Assembly: GCF_901709675.1 (NCBI RefSeq)
Contig: NC_051090.1
Coordinates: 12,003,842-12,067,841 of the forward strand
Direction of reading: 5' to 3'
DNA length: 64,000 nucleotides
Source: Syngnathus acus
Lineage: Eukaryota > Chordata > Actinopteri > Syngnathiformes > Syngnathidae
Of this stretch, positions 11,006 through 21,290 are shown piece after piece (positions within the stretch are counted from its first letter, which is position 1; every line of letters starts with the position of its first letter). The notes below the pieces were generated by a model, which had not been told where the DNA came from, did no database searches, and saw only the letters and a list, made by a program, of their open reading frames with translations. Position numbers and translations under genes: made by a program.

Positions 11006-11369
11006 AGGCGGCTCGGTGGCGCACTGGGTAGCACGTCCGCCTCACAGATAGGAGGGTGCGGGTTCGATTCCACCTCCGGCCCTCGCTGTGTGGAGTTTGC
11101 ATGTTCTCCCCGGGCCCGCGTGGGTTTTCTCCGGGCACTCCGGTTTCCTCCCACATCCCAAAAACATGCTTGGTAGGCCGATTGAAGACTCCAAATTGTC
11201 CCTAGGTGTGAGTGCGAGTGCAAATGGTTGTTTGTCTCTGTGTGCCCTGCGATTGGCTGGCAACCGGTTCAGGGTGTCCCCCGCCTACTGCCCGATGACG
11301 GCTGGGATAGGCTCCAGCACTCCCGCGACCCCCGTGGGGACTAAGCGGTTCAGAAAATGGATGGATGGG
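11006..11369 (+). mobile_element. Full-length tRNA-headed SINE with GATG tail and 12-bp target duplication
   Basis: The element starts AGGCGGCTCGGTGGC with an A-box-like TGGCGCACTGGGTAGCACG and a B-box GGTTCGATTCC, consistent with an internal RNA polymerase III promoter. It continues through a conserved body and ends AAGCGGTTCAGAAAATGGATGGATGG. ATCTTCGTGTTA flanks it exactly (10994-11005 and 11370-11381). The 3' tail resembles the last bases of the Rex3-like LINEs here (CCCGCGACCC, AAGCGG, GATGG repeats), suggesting that LINE machinery mobilises it. Confidence 0.95.
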
Positions 11370-13349
11370 ATCTTCGTGTTATCAGTCTTCCTGTGTAGTA
11401 TTTGTTCCTTACACCCCAAATCTTCCTCTTAACATTTTGTCTCCTACCAGTTGCGCACACTCATCATCTTACTATCAAGCCGCCCTTATCAAATGCTTTT
11501 TTTTTTTTTTTGAGTAATCCATCCACCCGACCCATTAACACAGCTAAAATCCTCGTTCCAGTGTTTATCATCAAATAAAGTTCCGAAATCCTTTGTATTA
11601 AACTGTAATGTAATTTAACAATCTACCAACATGGTTGTATATGCGGTGAATGTTATTGTTCAATCTATAGGTCATACAGCGCCTGTGTTCCAAATGTGAC
11701 ACTCCTCCTTGATTTACCATCTCATATGTTATTGTTGTCAGCAGCGCTAAATCATAGTGCTTGAAAGTGAATGTCTTATCGCCCAATTTAAAACACATGC
11801 CACATTTGAGCTAGTATTTATTCATTTATTTATTTGCCATCCTCATGTTAGCTGGCATGTGTCAGAATTAAAATGTAATTTTGCTTTTAATTTTAAGTCT
11901 TTCAAAATTGCTATATCCTTACTGCACCGAGATAAACTGTTAAATATATCTTTAAAAACAAACAAAAACAATCTCTGCTCCTGCACAGACTCTTAAAAGT
12001 GGCACCCAAATGCCAGCTTACAACTCAAACCTCCTCCTTCACTCTCACATTTTTGATAAAACAGTCTATTTATCGAGACACTGTCATCACGTACTAAATA
12101 ATGGCCTCCAAATATAATGTTGTTGCTGTGGTCCCTCAAAACATGTGACTAGAATTTGGACAATTATTAACCCTCATCAATTGATCAATTATCTCCTCAC
12201 TAAATTCCTAGCCTGTTAACCTATCTGCATAAAGAAGACATTTACAATGCAGGCGATAAGAGAATAACAAGGAACACCTGAACCCTAACCCAAGAACACA
12301 AAGAAAACATAACAATAAACAAAATAAACCCAAGTACTCCAAATATTTCCTCATTAAAATTGTAGCCTTTTTGTGCAGAGCACCATTGATTTCTAATCAT
12401 TGACCTAATTTTATCCTTAATTTAATCCCAATCACGAATGCCCCCTACTTAATAATTTACTTGGTGTTCTTTTAATAAAAAGTGCCCCCTTGCAATGTCG
12501 TTTTTATTTGTTGTTTTTAACTCTAAGTGATTCAAATCTTTGATTTATTCTTACATGTAACCACCTTGCATAGTCTAATGTCCTAATCGATCAATAATTC
12601 CTCCTGAATGTAACATCTGCAATCACAATTTAATTTTATCCAATTCTACAATGTATGTTCTCTCTCTTACTCTCACATTTTTTATGAGTGCTGGGCACTC
12701 TCCTCGTTGGACCAGTTTCTCCCCACAGCCCTCAGATTATTCTATAATTTCTCATTTTTACATTTAACAATGCCAATCTGATAAACCATTGTCTAGCACA
12801 CCATCTTCGTGCAACATTTTAGCCCAATTCCATCATTTATAACAAACTGATACACAAAGACAAACATAGATAACACACGGGCCCACAACATAGACATGAC
12901 AATCTTCCCAGTTGATGACAAGGGGGGGGGGGGGGGCAACCGAAGTGTGGAGAGCCTCGCCACCACCACGTCGCACAATGCAACCCCCCACCTCTGTCCA
13001 AAATATGCATTTGTGCCCACCTGACCGTTTGGCCCAAACTTTAGAGCCGCACCCTTTTGAAAACAAAAATGGTTACAGTTTAACCCCACCACACAATGGG
13101 ATACAACCTTCATGCTAATTATATATACATTCTTTATCAAATTCTTTTTAAGCCATTTTTCTGACTCCAACTCACATGCCAAATATAAATCAACAATTTT
13201 ATACAAATCAACTTATTGTTCTTCATGAACCACAAATCATCACTTCCACCCCATGAACAGCAGCACCACAACTAATCACTCACTTCTCCAGCTGCGTCGC
13301 TGTCCCATCTGACAGCCAAGCCTGCTTTCCACACAATATCATCATAGAC

Positions 13350-14222
13350 CAGGGGTGGGCAAACTACGGCCCGCGGGCCACATCCGGCCCACGGGACCGT
13401 TTAATCCGGCCCGCCAACCCTGAATTAATTGTATTATTAAACTTTTTTTGTTGTTGTCATTTTGCCTGCAATGACTGCGTTTCCCCAGTAGATGGGGAAC
13501 CGCTCGCCTGCGCATTTACTACCGGAAGCCGTGTCAGAAAGCTCGGTGCACACTCACAAGTGCGTGTACGTACGTACTCAGTAGTACGGACATGGCGCAC
13601 TCGCGCTCTATTTGTATCAGTCCCGAATTTAGAGCGTGGGCTGTGACGACAGCATTCTTGTAATTCGCTCGCTGAGCTTTCAGATACAGTTTGACGCTAA
13701 AGCCACCCACAAACCTTCCCCTGGAATCCTTCCATTAAAATGAGTGGCCCGAAGAAAAGAAGTGAGTGCCGAATGTTAAAAGAGTGGCCAATTTGGCTCG
13801 ACGTACGCGACGTGACGTTCAGCCACATCAACCCGTCACAGATCGAGGTAAACGGATCTCTCCTAAGAGTTTGATGTGATCTCATAAGATAAACATTTTT
13901 CATTAATCTGACCTGCAGGCACTGAAGTGATGGAGACTGTTATTCATAATAATAGTGTCGTATTTTATGAGAATCACTGATAGCAGTTTTTTAGTGATTT
14001 TTTTTTTTAATGCTGTTAATAAATGCATTTGTTTTCAAAAAACTTGTTTGGAATATCCATGCTTTACTACCTACTAAAGGCCAAAATCTTTTATGCAATG
14101 ACCTTTACAGGTCGCTTATATTACTTCACACAAACACTACGTCCATCTGCTCCTGGTTCGGCCCTCCGGTCCAAATTTAGAACCCAGTTCGGCCCGCGAG
14201 TCAAAAAGTTTGCCCACCCCTG
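13350..14222 (+). mobile_element. hAT MITE, 873 bp, with 8-bp target duplication (copy 1)
   Basis: The termini are CAGGGGTGGGCAAACTACGG and, in reverse, CAGGGGTGGGCAAACTTTTT. TCATAGAC is duplicated exactly at 13342-13349 and 14223-14230. The copy is nearly identical to 35271-36144. Internally (about 13739-13875, + strand) lies MSGPKKRSECRMLKEWP and about 25 more codons before a stop. This resembles the first codons of GTF2IRD2/ZBED-like hAT transposases, so the element is probably a deletion derivative of an autonomous hAT. Confidence 0.95.
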
Positions 14223-14230
14223 TCATAGAC

Positions 14231-14702
14231 ACACTTCAACAATTATGTAGCGACCTGGTTAACCCAGTTACCCTTCGCCCTAGACAACAATATAAGTCTC
14301 TAAGGTCGCACTATTGAGGTCGCCAGGCATCTGTCCTGCTATATCAGCGATGCCTTCACCTTTTTTTTTTTTTTTTTTTTTTTCACGAGTCCCCGACTCG
14401 TATTGGTGGCCTGGCCGATCCAATCGACCCTGACCTTAGGCAACAGTACAAAGTCCCTAAGCGTCTACTATTGAGGCCACTCCGGTGCCCATATGCTAGC
14501 CATTGGCATCCCACAAGTTCCACGGTGTGAGTTTCCTTCGCTGATCAGACGAAGTCCTCACCACCTTTCTCCTTTTCTTTTCCACAAAACGTCACTTTTT
14601 CACCAGTTCCCATACAAGCATAAATGTAGTATATACATACAACCACAATTCCTGAACACAGAGCTAAAATTATTAATATTTAATTTTAATTTTACTCCGC
14701 TT
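14231..14702 (-). mobile_element. Probable ERV leader remnant next to the LTR
   Basis: On the minus strand, just inside the 608-bp repeat, two related ~120-base blocks begin CCTCAATAGT and contain AGGGACTTTGTACTG- or AGAGACTTATATTG-type sequence, separated by a 24-base T-run on the + strand (14360-14383). The ERV at 58277 also has a tandemly repeated leader, although the repeat units are not the same. The hAT MITE sits at its inner edge. No primer-binding site is visible. Confidence 0.35.
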
Positions 14703-15310
14703 TCATTCTTTCAATTTTGTCATTTTGTACGGAATTATGTGAGCTTTTGGCTGTGACATCATCAATTTATTAATGTTCCCTGACGATGCAAAGTTTGTTC
14801 TTTTGATACTCCATGTCTTTGCTTACATCATTACATTCTTAGTTTAATCATGCTTCCGCACGTATCTCTTCTTTGTTAAGCAAAATATTTCCCTCTGTGC
14901 AGAGCGTTCAGTAGTAATCGAACAGCTGGCGTCTCACATTTAGGCGACATATGACGTTTAGTCAAAACACAAGATATAATCAAGTACTGAACGGTCAAGA
15001 CGACTCTGGCCGTGTCCATGATTTAGAGAACAAACATCAGGCATGCATTACACAGTTCCTTAAGGGTCATTAAGCTATTTAAGCAACATATCAAAAGACA
15101 TTTATATTGCAGTGCACAGAAATACATATTGAATCGTGAAGTTGTAGCAACCTCTGTTATTATCTTATATCAAAGAATGTCTAGTTATGTCTGCTTTATT
15201 GGTTGACTCCATGAATATACTTGTCTGCTTATATACTTTATCCAAAGAGATGTGAGCGTATCTGTTATTGTGGCTAGGCGGGTTTTGTGTCTTTTGACCC
15301 TATTCCTTCA
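14703..15310 (-). mobile_element. Probable ERV LTR (608-bp repeat, copy 2)
   Basis: Partner of 5228-5835, same length and boundaries. If this is a minus-strand provirus, this copy would be the 5' LTR. Near-identity of the pair would then mean recent insertion, which is hard to square with the decayed interior unless the interior was already defective. No target duplication is seen at the two outer ends. Confidence 0.6.
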
Positions 15311-15311
15311 G

Positions 15312-15627
15312 TGTGAGACTCTCAACGGGATCACCAATATTTGAGTGATGTTCCAGTTATTTATTATCTTTCTGTGTGTTCACAATTGTCATGGTGATCT
15401 TTCTGGTGCTTTCTTAACTAGGCTGGATGTATTTTTCTTGTTAACGTTGATTTCTCCGACTGCCCAAAAAGGCTCCACCGCGATCAGTTAGGTGGGGGAG
15501 AAAAAGAGAGAAAAGTGACGTGTGGAGATGTGAAAAAGGCGGCTCTGTATGATAGAGAAGTTGAGGAGGAATAAAAACACCCTTGGAAACCAAAACTTGC
15601 CCCTCGTCGTGACTCGGAGCCGCAACA
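15312..15627 (+). mobile_element. LTR-like segment (TG...CA), possible solo LTR
   Basis: Starts TGTGAGACTCTC, has AATAAAAACACCC near 15572, and ends GAGCCGCAACA. A reverse-complement partial copy lies at 57485-57662 inside a MITE. No coding sequence or primer site follows, because the large transposon starts ten bases later. Confidence 0.4.
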
Positions 15628-15719
15628 CATATAATGCCATTTTGTTTTGTTTCGTTTCATTTCATTTTCGTTTCGTTTCGTTTTAGAATAATTTTATTTT
15701 GTTTCGTTTCAGTAGCGTA

Positions 15720-16770
15720 CATGACCTGCGTGAAGCTGGCCCCCCACCCCACGCAAAATTTAAGTAAAATAGTCTGTTTCGTTTGTGCTTCGTTTGTGCT
15801 GGTTTGTGCAGCAAAAATTTTCGTTTGTGCTGCTATGGTTTTTTAGTTATGAACGATTCTTTTATAGGTCATCCAGAGTTCACCCAGCCCCCCATCTGCT
15901 CAAAATGAACCCAAAATGGTACCGTTCGTTTGTGCTTCGTTAGTGCTGGTTTGTGCAGCAAAAATTTTCGTTTGTGCTGCTTCCGTTTCGGAGATATTAC
16001 ACATTTATTTTATAGCGATGACGTCACCTAGCCCCCCACTTCGCTCCAAATGGACCCAAAATGGTACCGTTCGTTTGTGCTTCGTTTGTGCAGGTTTGTG
16101 CAGCAAAAATTTTCGTTTGTGCTGCTTCCGTTTCGGAGATATTACACATTTATTTTATAGCGATGACGTCACCCAGCCCCCCACCTCGCTCCAAATGGAC
16201 CCAAAATGGTACCGTTCGTTTGTGCTTCGTTTGTGCAGGTTTGTGCAGCAAAAATTTTCGTTTGTGCTGCTATGGTTTTTTAGTTATGAACGATTCTTTT
16301 ATAGGTCATCCAGAGTTCACCCAGCCCCCCATCTGCTCGAAATGGACCCAAAACGGTACCGTTCGTTTGTGCTTCGTTAGTGCTGGTTTGTGCAGCAAAA
16401 ATTTTCGTTTGTGCTGCTTCCGTTTCGGAGATATTACACATTTATTTTATAGCGATGACGTCACCTAGCCCCCCACTTCGCTCCAAATGGACCCAAAATG
16501 GTACCGTTCGTTTGTGCTTCGTTTGTGCAGGTTTGTGCAGCAAAAAAATTCGTTTGTGCTGCTTCCGTTTCGTAGATATTACACATTTATTTTATAGCGA
16601 TGACGTCAGGTAGCCCCGCCCCCCTGTTTACTTCCAAATTGACCCAAAATAGTGCCGGTCGTTTGTGTTTCGTTTGTGCTGGTTTGTGCTGCAAAAAGTT
16701 TCGTTTGTGATGCTACGGTTTTGCAGATATTACACATTTAATTCATAGCAAAGACGTCACCCAGCCCACG
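15720..16770 (+). repeat. Left inverted arm: seven ~146-bp units
   Basis: Unit starts (CGTTTGTGCTGC or a near variant) lie at about 15822, 15970, 16114, 16259, 16406, 16551 and 16702, a spacing of 144-151 bases. Type A units carry TTAGTTATGAACGATTC; type B carry GGAGATATTACACATTT and a perfect TGACGTCA. The order is A-B-B-A-B-B followed by a diverged B. GCTTCGTTTGTGC and GGTACC recur once per unit. Confidence 0.95.
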
Positions 16771-17050
16771 TCACTGTATTTTGTCGCGAATTTCAAGCTC
16801 CTGGACTGGAATGCTCCTGATGCAGGACGAATACAAGGTAAACATGTTCTTAGCCTTTTTTTTCTTTTCTTTTTATCTTACAGAAAACTTTCACTGCGGG
16901 GAATGGCTTTTAGTACGAGGATATTTCTGTAATTATGTTTGTATCGTGCTCATTGATTAATTTCCTTGTTTTCAATAAGCCTATGTGATCATTTTTTTCA
17001 ATTACATCTGACATGCAAAAGGTTCACCGCAATCTAAATACCTGATGAGT

Positions 17051-19651
17051 CTATGTCTGCTCCAAAACATTAATTAATGCAACAATTAATACATGTATGT
17101 GAAGTTGATGACAGCCAGAAAAAGAAACTTGAAAACGTGAAAAAATAACTTTCTTTGTCAAAGGGAACATTATCAACATTTTTTTCCAACAATTCAAACA
17201 ATGCATCACTGCACTGTGTAGAACAGCATGTGGGAAGATCTTAGTATTTACTGATGCTGCTTTCACTCCACTTCCCAGGTCATTATAGATCTCCCAGGCA
17301 TATGCAGTCCTCCTGCAGTATGCCACATAATGCCCGAGAGAATCCTGGGTCAGTCCTGGTTCAAAGCCAATGACTGCTCTCAAAGTAAAGGTCTTCTCTT
17401 TTAGCTCCAGACTGGAGGGAAATTCAAGCAAGGCAACTTCCTTGCAACTGCTGCCAAGGTCAGTGTCAATCCACACAAACTCTCCCAGATTGTAGCTGTG
17501 AGTAACATTACCTGAACACAGAGCCTTGCCTGTATTGTTGTCCTGTGTTTTGAATGAAGACGGACAATGGGAAGGATTTTCAATTGGCCTGAGGCAGAGA
17601 GAGTCAGGAAGGCTGAGTCCCTCTTCAGCAGCAGTCTGAAGAGAAGCCATGCCACAGGTCTGCAGGACAGCAACGTTTGGACAAACAAGTGAAACTTGCC
17701 TTGTTACTTGTTGGCTTAAACTGCAGTACTGTGAGGAGCATTGTTTTATCAAATAAACACTTGGGATATTCCTCATTGCGCTCTCAATTACAGTGGAGAT
17801 GTGGCATTGTGCATCAATTTGGAGAGCACCAGAGGTCAGGAGGACAGGTTTGAATATTTCCCCCAGCAGTTCTGCCCTCTGTGAGTATACCTGTGGGTTC
17901 ACACTCTGTGTTGTGATGGTTTTCACCAGGTGGAGGAATTGGTTCCCATGTTCATAGTTCAGAACAGTCTTTTCAAATGAAAAACTTTCACAGAAAGAAC
18001 AGCATAAGCATTGCAAGACAGAATCAAATGCACAAGTATTGAGCACAAACACTTTTGATGTGCGAAGTTTAACAGGCTGTTGATGGTTCCCGTTTTTCAA
18101 CAATGGTACCTTGACTTTTTTCCAGCCCACTTGTGTGCCAATATGCAGCCATTCAGGACAAGGAGAGAGATATGAAGTTATCTTTCTTTTTTTCGGTGGG
18201 ACCGCTAAACCTCTCCAGTTTTCAACTGCACTGTCAGTAGATGCATCTGGCTCCGCTCCAGGATGAGATTTTTCTCCCCTTTTGTTTACTACTTCAGTTT
18301 GAGAAGTACTGCAGACATTGTCAGGCTCTCTGACGGTCGTGGCATCACACACATCACTTTTTTGTTTTGCAGAGCAAATCCGCATGTTTCCCTCAATGAA
18401 GGAAAGATGACGAGCAACAAACCGGTCCACACGAATGGGTAGGCTTTCATGCTTGAAAAGGCCTTTTTTTATGTTTTTGAACTCTGCTTCAACAGCTGCG
18501 GAACTTGCAGTGATGCTGGCGCTTTTGAAGAGAGGGACCATTATTGCTGTCCAGAGTGGCAAGTAACTTCCAAGTCTTGTTATTTGGGGAATAATCTCAG
18601 GGAGGAAGTGGATGTTGTCTCTATCCCCATCAGCCATGGCAAGTGACCTGCTCTCCTCACATATTTCTGTCACCCACTCTCGGACATTAGTCTGGATGTG
18701 CTGATTTAATGAATCACCTGGTTCTTGTCCCTCAACTTCCTCATCTGAAATGGGGACAAATTCCTCTGCGATTTGCGCTCTCAAGTATTTCTTGCACTTT
18801 TCTGATGGGATAGGGGCTCCAGAATTGTCATTACCCTCTGTCTCACTCAGTGCCACAATGGTGATAGCACGAAGAAGTTCTTTTGCATGTTGCAAACATT
18901 GTGACTTAAGAAGCTGTGCTATTGACCTAACAAAGAAATCCTTAACACGAGGTCTTTTGTTTTTCAGGCAGTCCCATCGGCAGATCATCTTAATGCAGTG
19001 TGCTACATCTACCCTGACAAAACATGGGGGTAGATGTCCAGGTTGATTCCCACGTGAAATGTTAAAGCACTCATTGATGTAGCTCTTCAGATCAGGATGA
19101 GGGGTAAAAGCTTTGACTAGAGCTCCAAGAATCGCCAGAGAAAAGTCACTCACTGCTTCTTTAGGAACAGATGCACCTGCATGGATCCATTCCTTCAGCC
19201 ACTGTGTGATAGCATTAACATCATGCTTCTCTGACAGCATCTGCACGACTGGGACACTGGAGCTGGTATGCCCTGTCATAACACCCTGATACAGGAAGAT
19301 ATGGCCAGACATGCCATTCGGCCTCATCAGTTTTTTAACTATTGAGCCAGTTGCATCAACACATAATATTGGGTGGGATTTCTTTAAGCTCTTGTACACA
19401 TGCATTTGTGTTTGACTCCAATAGTGACAGAAAAACTTGTCAAGTCCAATGTCTTTGATGCTGTCACTGTGAGGTGCACTGTATTTCAACATCTGCAATG
19501 ATAAAATTGGATTTTTGTCACCTAATGCCAAATCATTTTTCTCTTGCTTTGCCTTGCGCAGGGTGGCCAAATTTGGCAGGTGGCGTGGCTCAGGGTCTCC
19601 GAAGTCCATCGATTTATTTGCCTGTGATGCTCGCCATACATGTGGTTCCAT
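17051..19651 (-). CDS. Putative transposase fused to a USP-like cysteine peptidase domain, 866 aa
   Basis: Intact minus-strand ORF that fills the centre of the large transposon. Residues 94-420 look like an RNase-H-fold transposase core: an acidic residue in CVDATG (D99), a second in VSDFSLAI (D169), a Cys...His block CFVRVDVAHCIKM (210-222), and a glutamate in AVEAEFKNIKK (E388/E390). A PKKRK nuclear-localisation motif follows at about 486-490. Residues 530-800 resemble a ubiquitin-specific-peptidase fold: Cys box NTCAFDS (C540) and His box GHYVAYC (H774) with W786 and N790/D791 downstream, plus Cys residues between that could bind zinc. The start at 19651 is the first Met after an in-frame TAA; an upstream exon is possible. 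Role inferred: element mobilisation in the nucleus; protease substrate unknown. Confidence 0.75.
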   Translation of the reverse strand: MEPHVWRASQANKSMDFGDPEPRHLPNLATLRKAKQEKNDLALGDKNPILSLQMLKYSAPHSDSIKDIGLDKFFCHYWSQTQMHVYKSLKKSHPILCVDATGSIVKKLMRPNGMSGHIFLYQGVMTGHTSSSVPVVQMLSEKHDVNAITQWLKEWIHAGASVPKEAVSDFSLAILGALVKAFTPHPDLKSYINECFNISRGNQPGHLPPCFVRVDVAHCIKMICRWDCLKNKRPRVKDFFVRSIAQLLKSQCLQHAKELLRAITIVALSETEGNDNSGAPIPSEKCKKYLRAQIAEEFVPISDEEVEGQEPGDSLNQHIQTNVREWVTEICEESRSLAMADGDRDNIHFLPEIIPQITRLGSYLPLWTAIMVPLFKSASITASSAAVEAEFKNIKKGLFKHESLPIRVDRFVARHLSFIEGNMRICSAKQKSDVCDATTVREPDNVCSTSQTEVVNKRGEKSHPGAEPDASTDSAVENWRGLAVPPKKRKITSYLSPCPEWLHIGTQVGWKKVKVPLLKNGNHQQPVKLRTSKVFVLNTCAFDSVLQCLCCSFCESFSFEKTVLNYEHGNQFLHLVKTITTQSVNPQVYSQRAELLGEIFKPVLLTSGALQIDAQCHISTVIESAMRNIPSVYLIKQCSSQYCSLSQQVTRQVSLVCPNVAVLQTCGMASLQTAAEEGLSLPDSLCLRPIENPSHCPSSFKTQDNNTGKALCSGNVTHSYNLGEFVWIDTDLGSSCKEVALLEFPSSLELKEKTFTLRAVIGFEPGLTQDSLGHYVAYCRRTAYAWEIYNDLGSGVKAASVNTKIFPHAVLHSAVMHCLNCWKKMLIMFPLTKKVIFSRFQVSFSGCHQLHIHVLIVALINVLEQT

Positions 19652-20092
19652 CCTGCCCTCACAAAGTTTTTACTTACATTGGTCGATGGTCACTTCCCAG
19701 AAAAAGACACTTTCTGTCACTCACTGTTATTAAATCTTCAGAGATAGTTGTGTATTTGTCGCTTGAAAAAGTTGCACGTCTTTGTTTTTCGCCACCCTGT
19801 TGCGATATGTCTTACCGGCCTGCAGAGGTCACTTGGCATGGTAATTAGTTGGATAATACATGTGTAAGAATTAAGGAGTTATCATGATGTCAAGTGAAAA
19901 AGAATAAAATACATGACAGGGGGTTAATGAAGATGCATGATTTTAATAATGAAAAATTGCAATGGCACAAACAAATGGTTAATTAACGATCCATGGAGCA
20001 AGGATTTGACATCTCTAGAAAATAAATTAGTATTAAATAAATGACAAATTGAATGATTCACTGAACGTCAACAAATTTTTTTGCGGCACAAT

Positions 20093-21075
20093 CGGTACCA
20101 TTTTTGCAGCACAAACCAGCACAAACGAAACACAAACGAACGGCACTATTTTGGGTCAATTTGGAAGTAAACAGGGGGGCGGGGCTACCTGACGTCATCG
20201 CTATAAAATAAATGTGTAATATCTCCGAAACGGAAGCAGCACAAACGAAAATTTTTGCTGCACAAACCTGCACAAACGAAGCACAAACGAACGGTACCAT
20301 TTTGGGTCCATTTGGAGCGAAGTGGGGGGCTAGGTGACGTCATCGCTATAAAATAAATGTGTAATATCTCCGAAACGGAAGCAGCACAAACGAAAATTTT
20401 TGCTGCACAAACCAGCACTAACGAAGCACAAACGAACGGTACCGTTTTGGGTCCATTTTGAGCAGATGGGGGGCTGGGTGAACTCTGGATGACCTATAAA
20501 AGAATCGTTCATAACTAAAAAACCATAGCAGCACAAACGAAAATTTTTGCTGCACAAACCTGCACAAACGAAGCACAAACGAACGGTACCATTTTGGGTC
20601 CATTTGGAGCGAGGTGGGGGGCTGGGTGACGTCATCGCTATAAAATAAATGTGTAATATCTCCGAAACGGAAGCAGCACAAACGAAAATTTTTGCTGCAC
20701 AAACCTGCACAAACGAAGCACAAACGAACGGTACCATTTTGGGTCCATTTGGAGGGAAGTGGGGGGCTAGGTGACGTCATCGCTATAAAATAAATGTGTA
20801 ATATCTCCGAAACGGAAGCAGCACAAACGAAAATTTTTGCTGCACAAACCAGCACTAACGAAGCACAAACGAACGGTACCGTTTTGGGTCCATTTTGAGC
20901 AGATGGGGGGCTGGGTGAACTCTGGATGACCTATAAAAGAATCGTTCATAACTAAAAAACCATAGCAGCACAAACGAAATTTTTTGCTGCACAAACCAGC
21001 ACAAACGAAGCACAAACGAAACAGACTATTTTGCTTAAATTTTGCGTGGGGTGGGGGGCCAGCTTCACGCAGGTG
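20093..21075 (-). repeat. Right inverted arm: six ~146-bp units
   Basis: Reverse complement of the left arm with the same A-B-B-A-B-B order when read from the outside inward (A near 20965, B near 20830 and 20685, A near 20540, B near 20395 and 20245). TGACGTCA recurs in each B unit. The inner end diverges from the left arm after the GGTTTGTGCTGCAAAAA-type block. Confidence 0.95.
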
Positions 21076-21290
21076 ACCGGTGAGCATCGCGCTTTCATTG
21101 TGGAAACGTTTATCAAGAACGAATCTGTAACTGCAACTCAAAGAGCGTTCCGTTTGCGCTTCAGACTTGGTAGACATGATCCCGTACCTGCTCGAAACAC
21201 GATCTTGTTATGGGTTACTAACTTCAGAGCCAGTGGATCAGCTTTGAAACGAAAATCAACCGGCCGACCTCGCACCGCCAGAACTATTAT
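21061..21290 (+). pseudogene. Helix-turn-helix segment of an IS630/mariner-like transposase inside the right arm
   Basis: This + strand stretch, missing from the left arm, reads EHRAFIVETFIKN, then ATQRAF and an ILLWV helix, then GSALKRKSTGRPRT. That is the layout of the N-terminal DNA-binding helix-turn-helix (DUF4817-type) of Tc1/mariner-like transposases, ending in the usual GRPR linker. The ORF runs in from the arm sequence and stops at 21298; no catalytic domain follows. It may be an acquired piece, or the remains of an element into which the large transposon inserted. Confidence 0.55.

Larger units (their letters stand above)
5836..13341. other. AT-rich decayed DNA, no intact gene
   Basis: Between the two 608-bp repeats the sequence is AT-rich with long T- and A-runs. 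It has only short ORFs without recognisable domains, apart from the MITE, SINE and repeats listed separately. Possible traces of a minus-strand provirus are short coding-like runs (7610-7828, 8551-8748), not firm enough to name. A 15-base G-run lies at 12922-12936. A LINE-like tail (AATAAACTTGACTTGCC) ends near 9191. The 9370-9900 stretch recalls, in reverse, the AT-rich minisatellite at 37330-38540. Confidence 0.5.

Noticed and set aside
15634-16613. Overlapping ~135-155-codon ORFs rich in Cys/Phe in the transposon arms
   Set aside because: Unit length keeps frames open and the peptides repeat with the tandem units. The same ORFs occur in reverse in the other arm; no domain is visible.
15720-16770. 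CRISPR-like array of regular repeats
   Set aside because: Units are full tandem repeats without unique spacers, form the inverted arms of a transposon, and the genome is eukaryotic.
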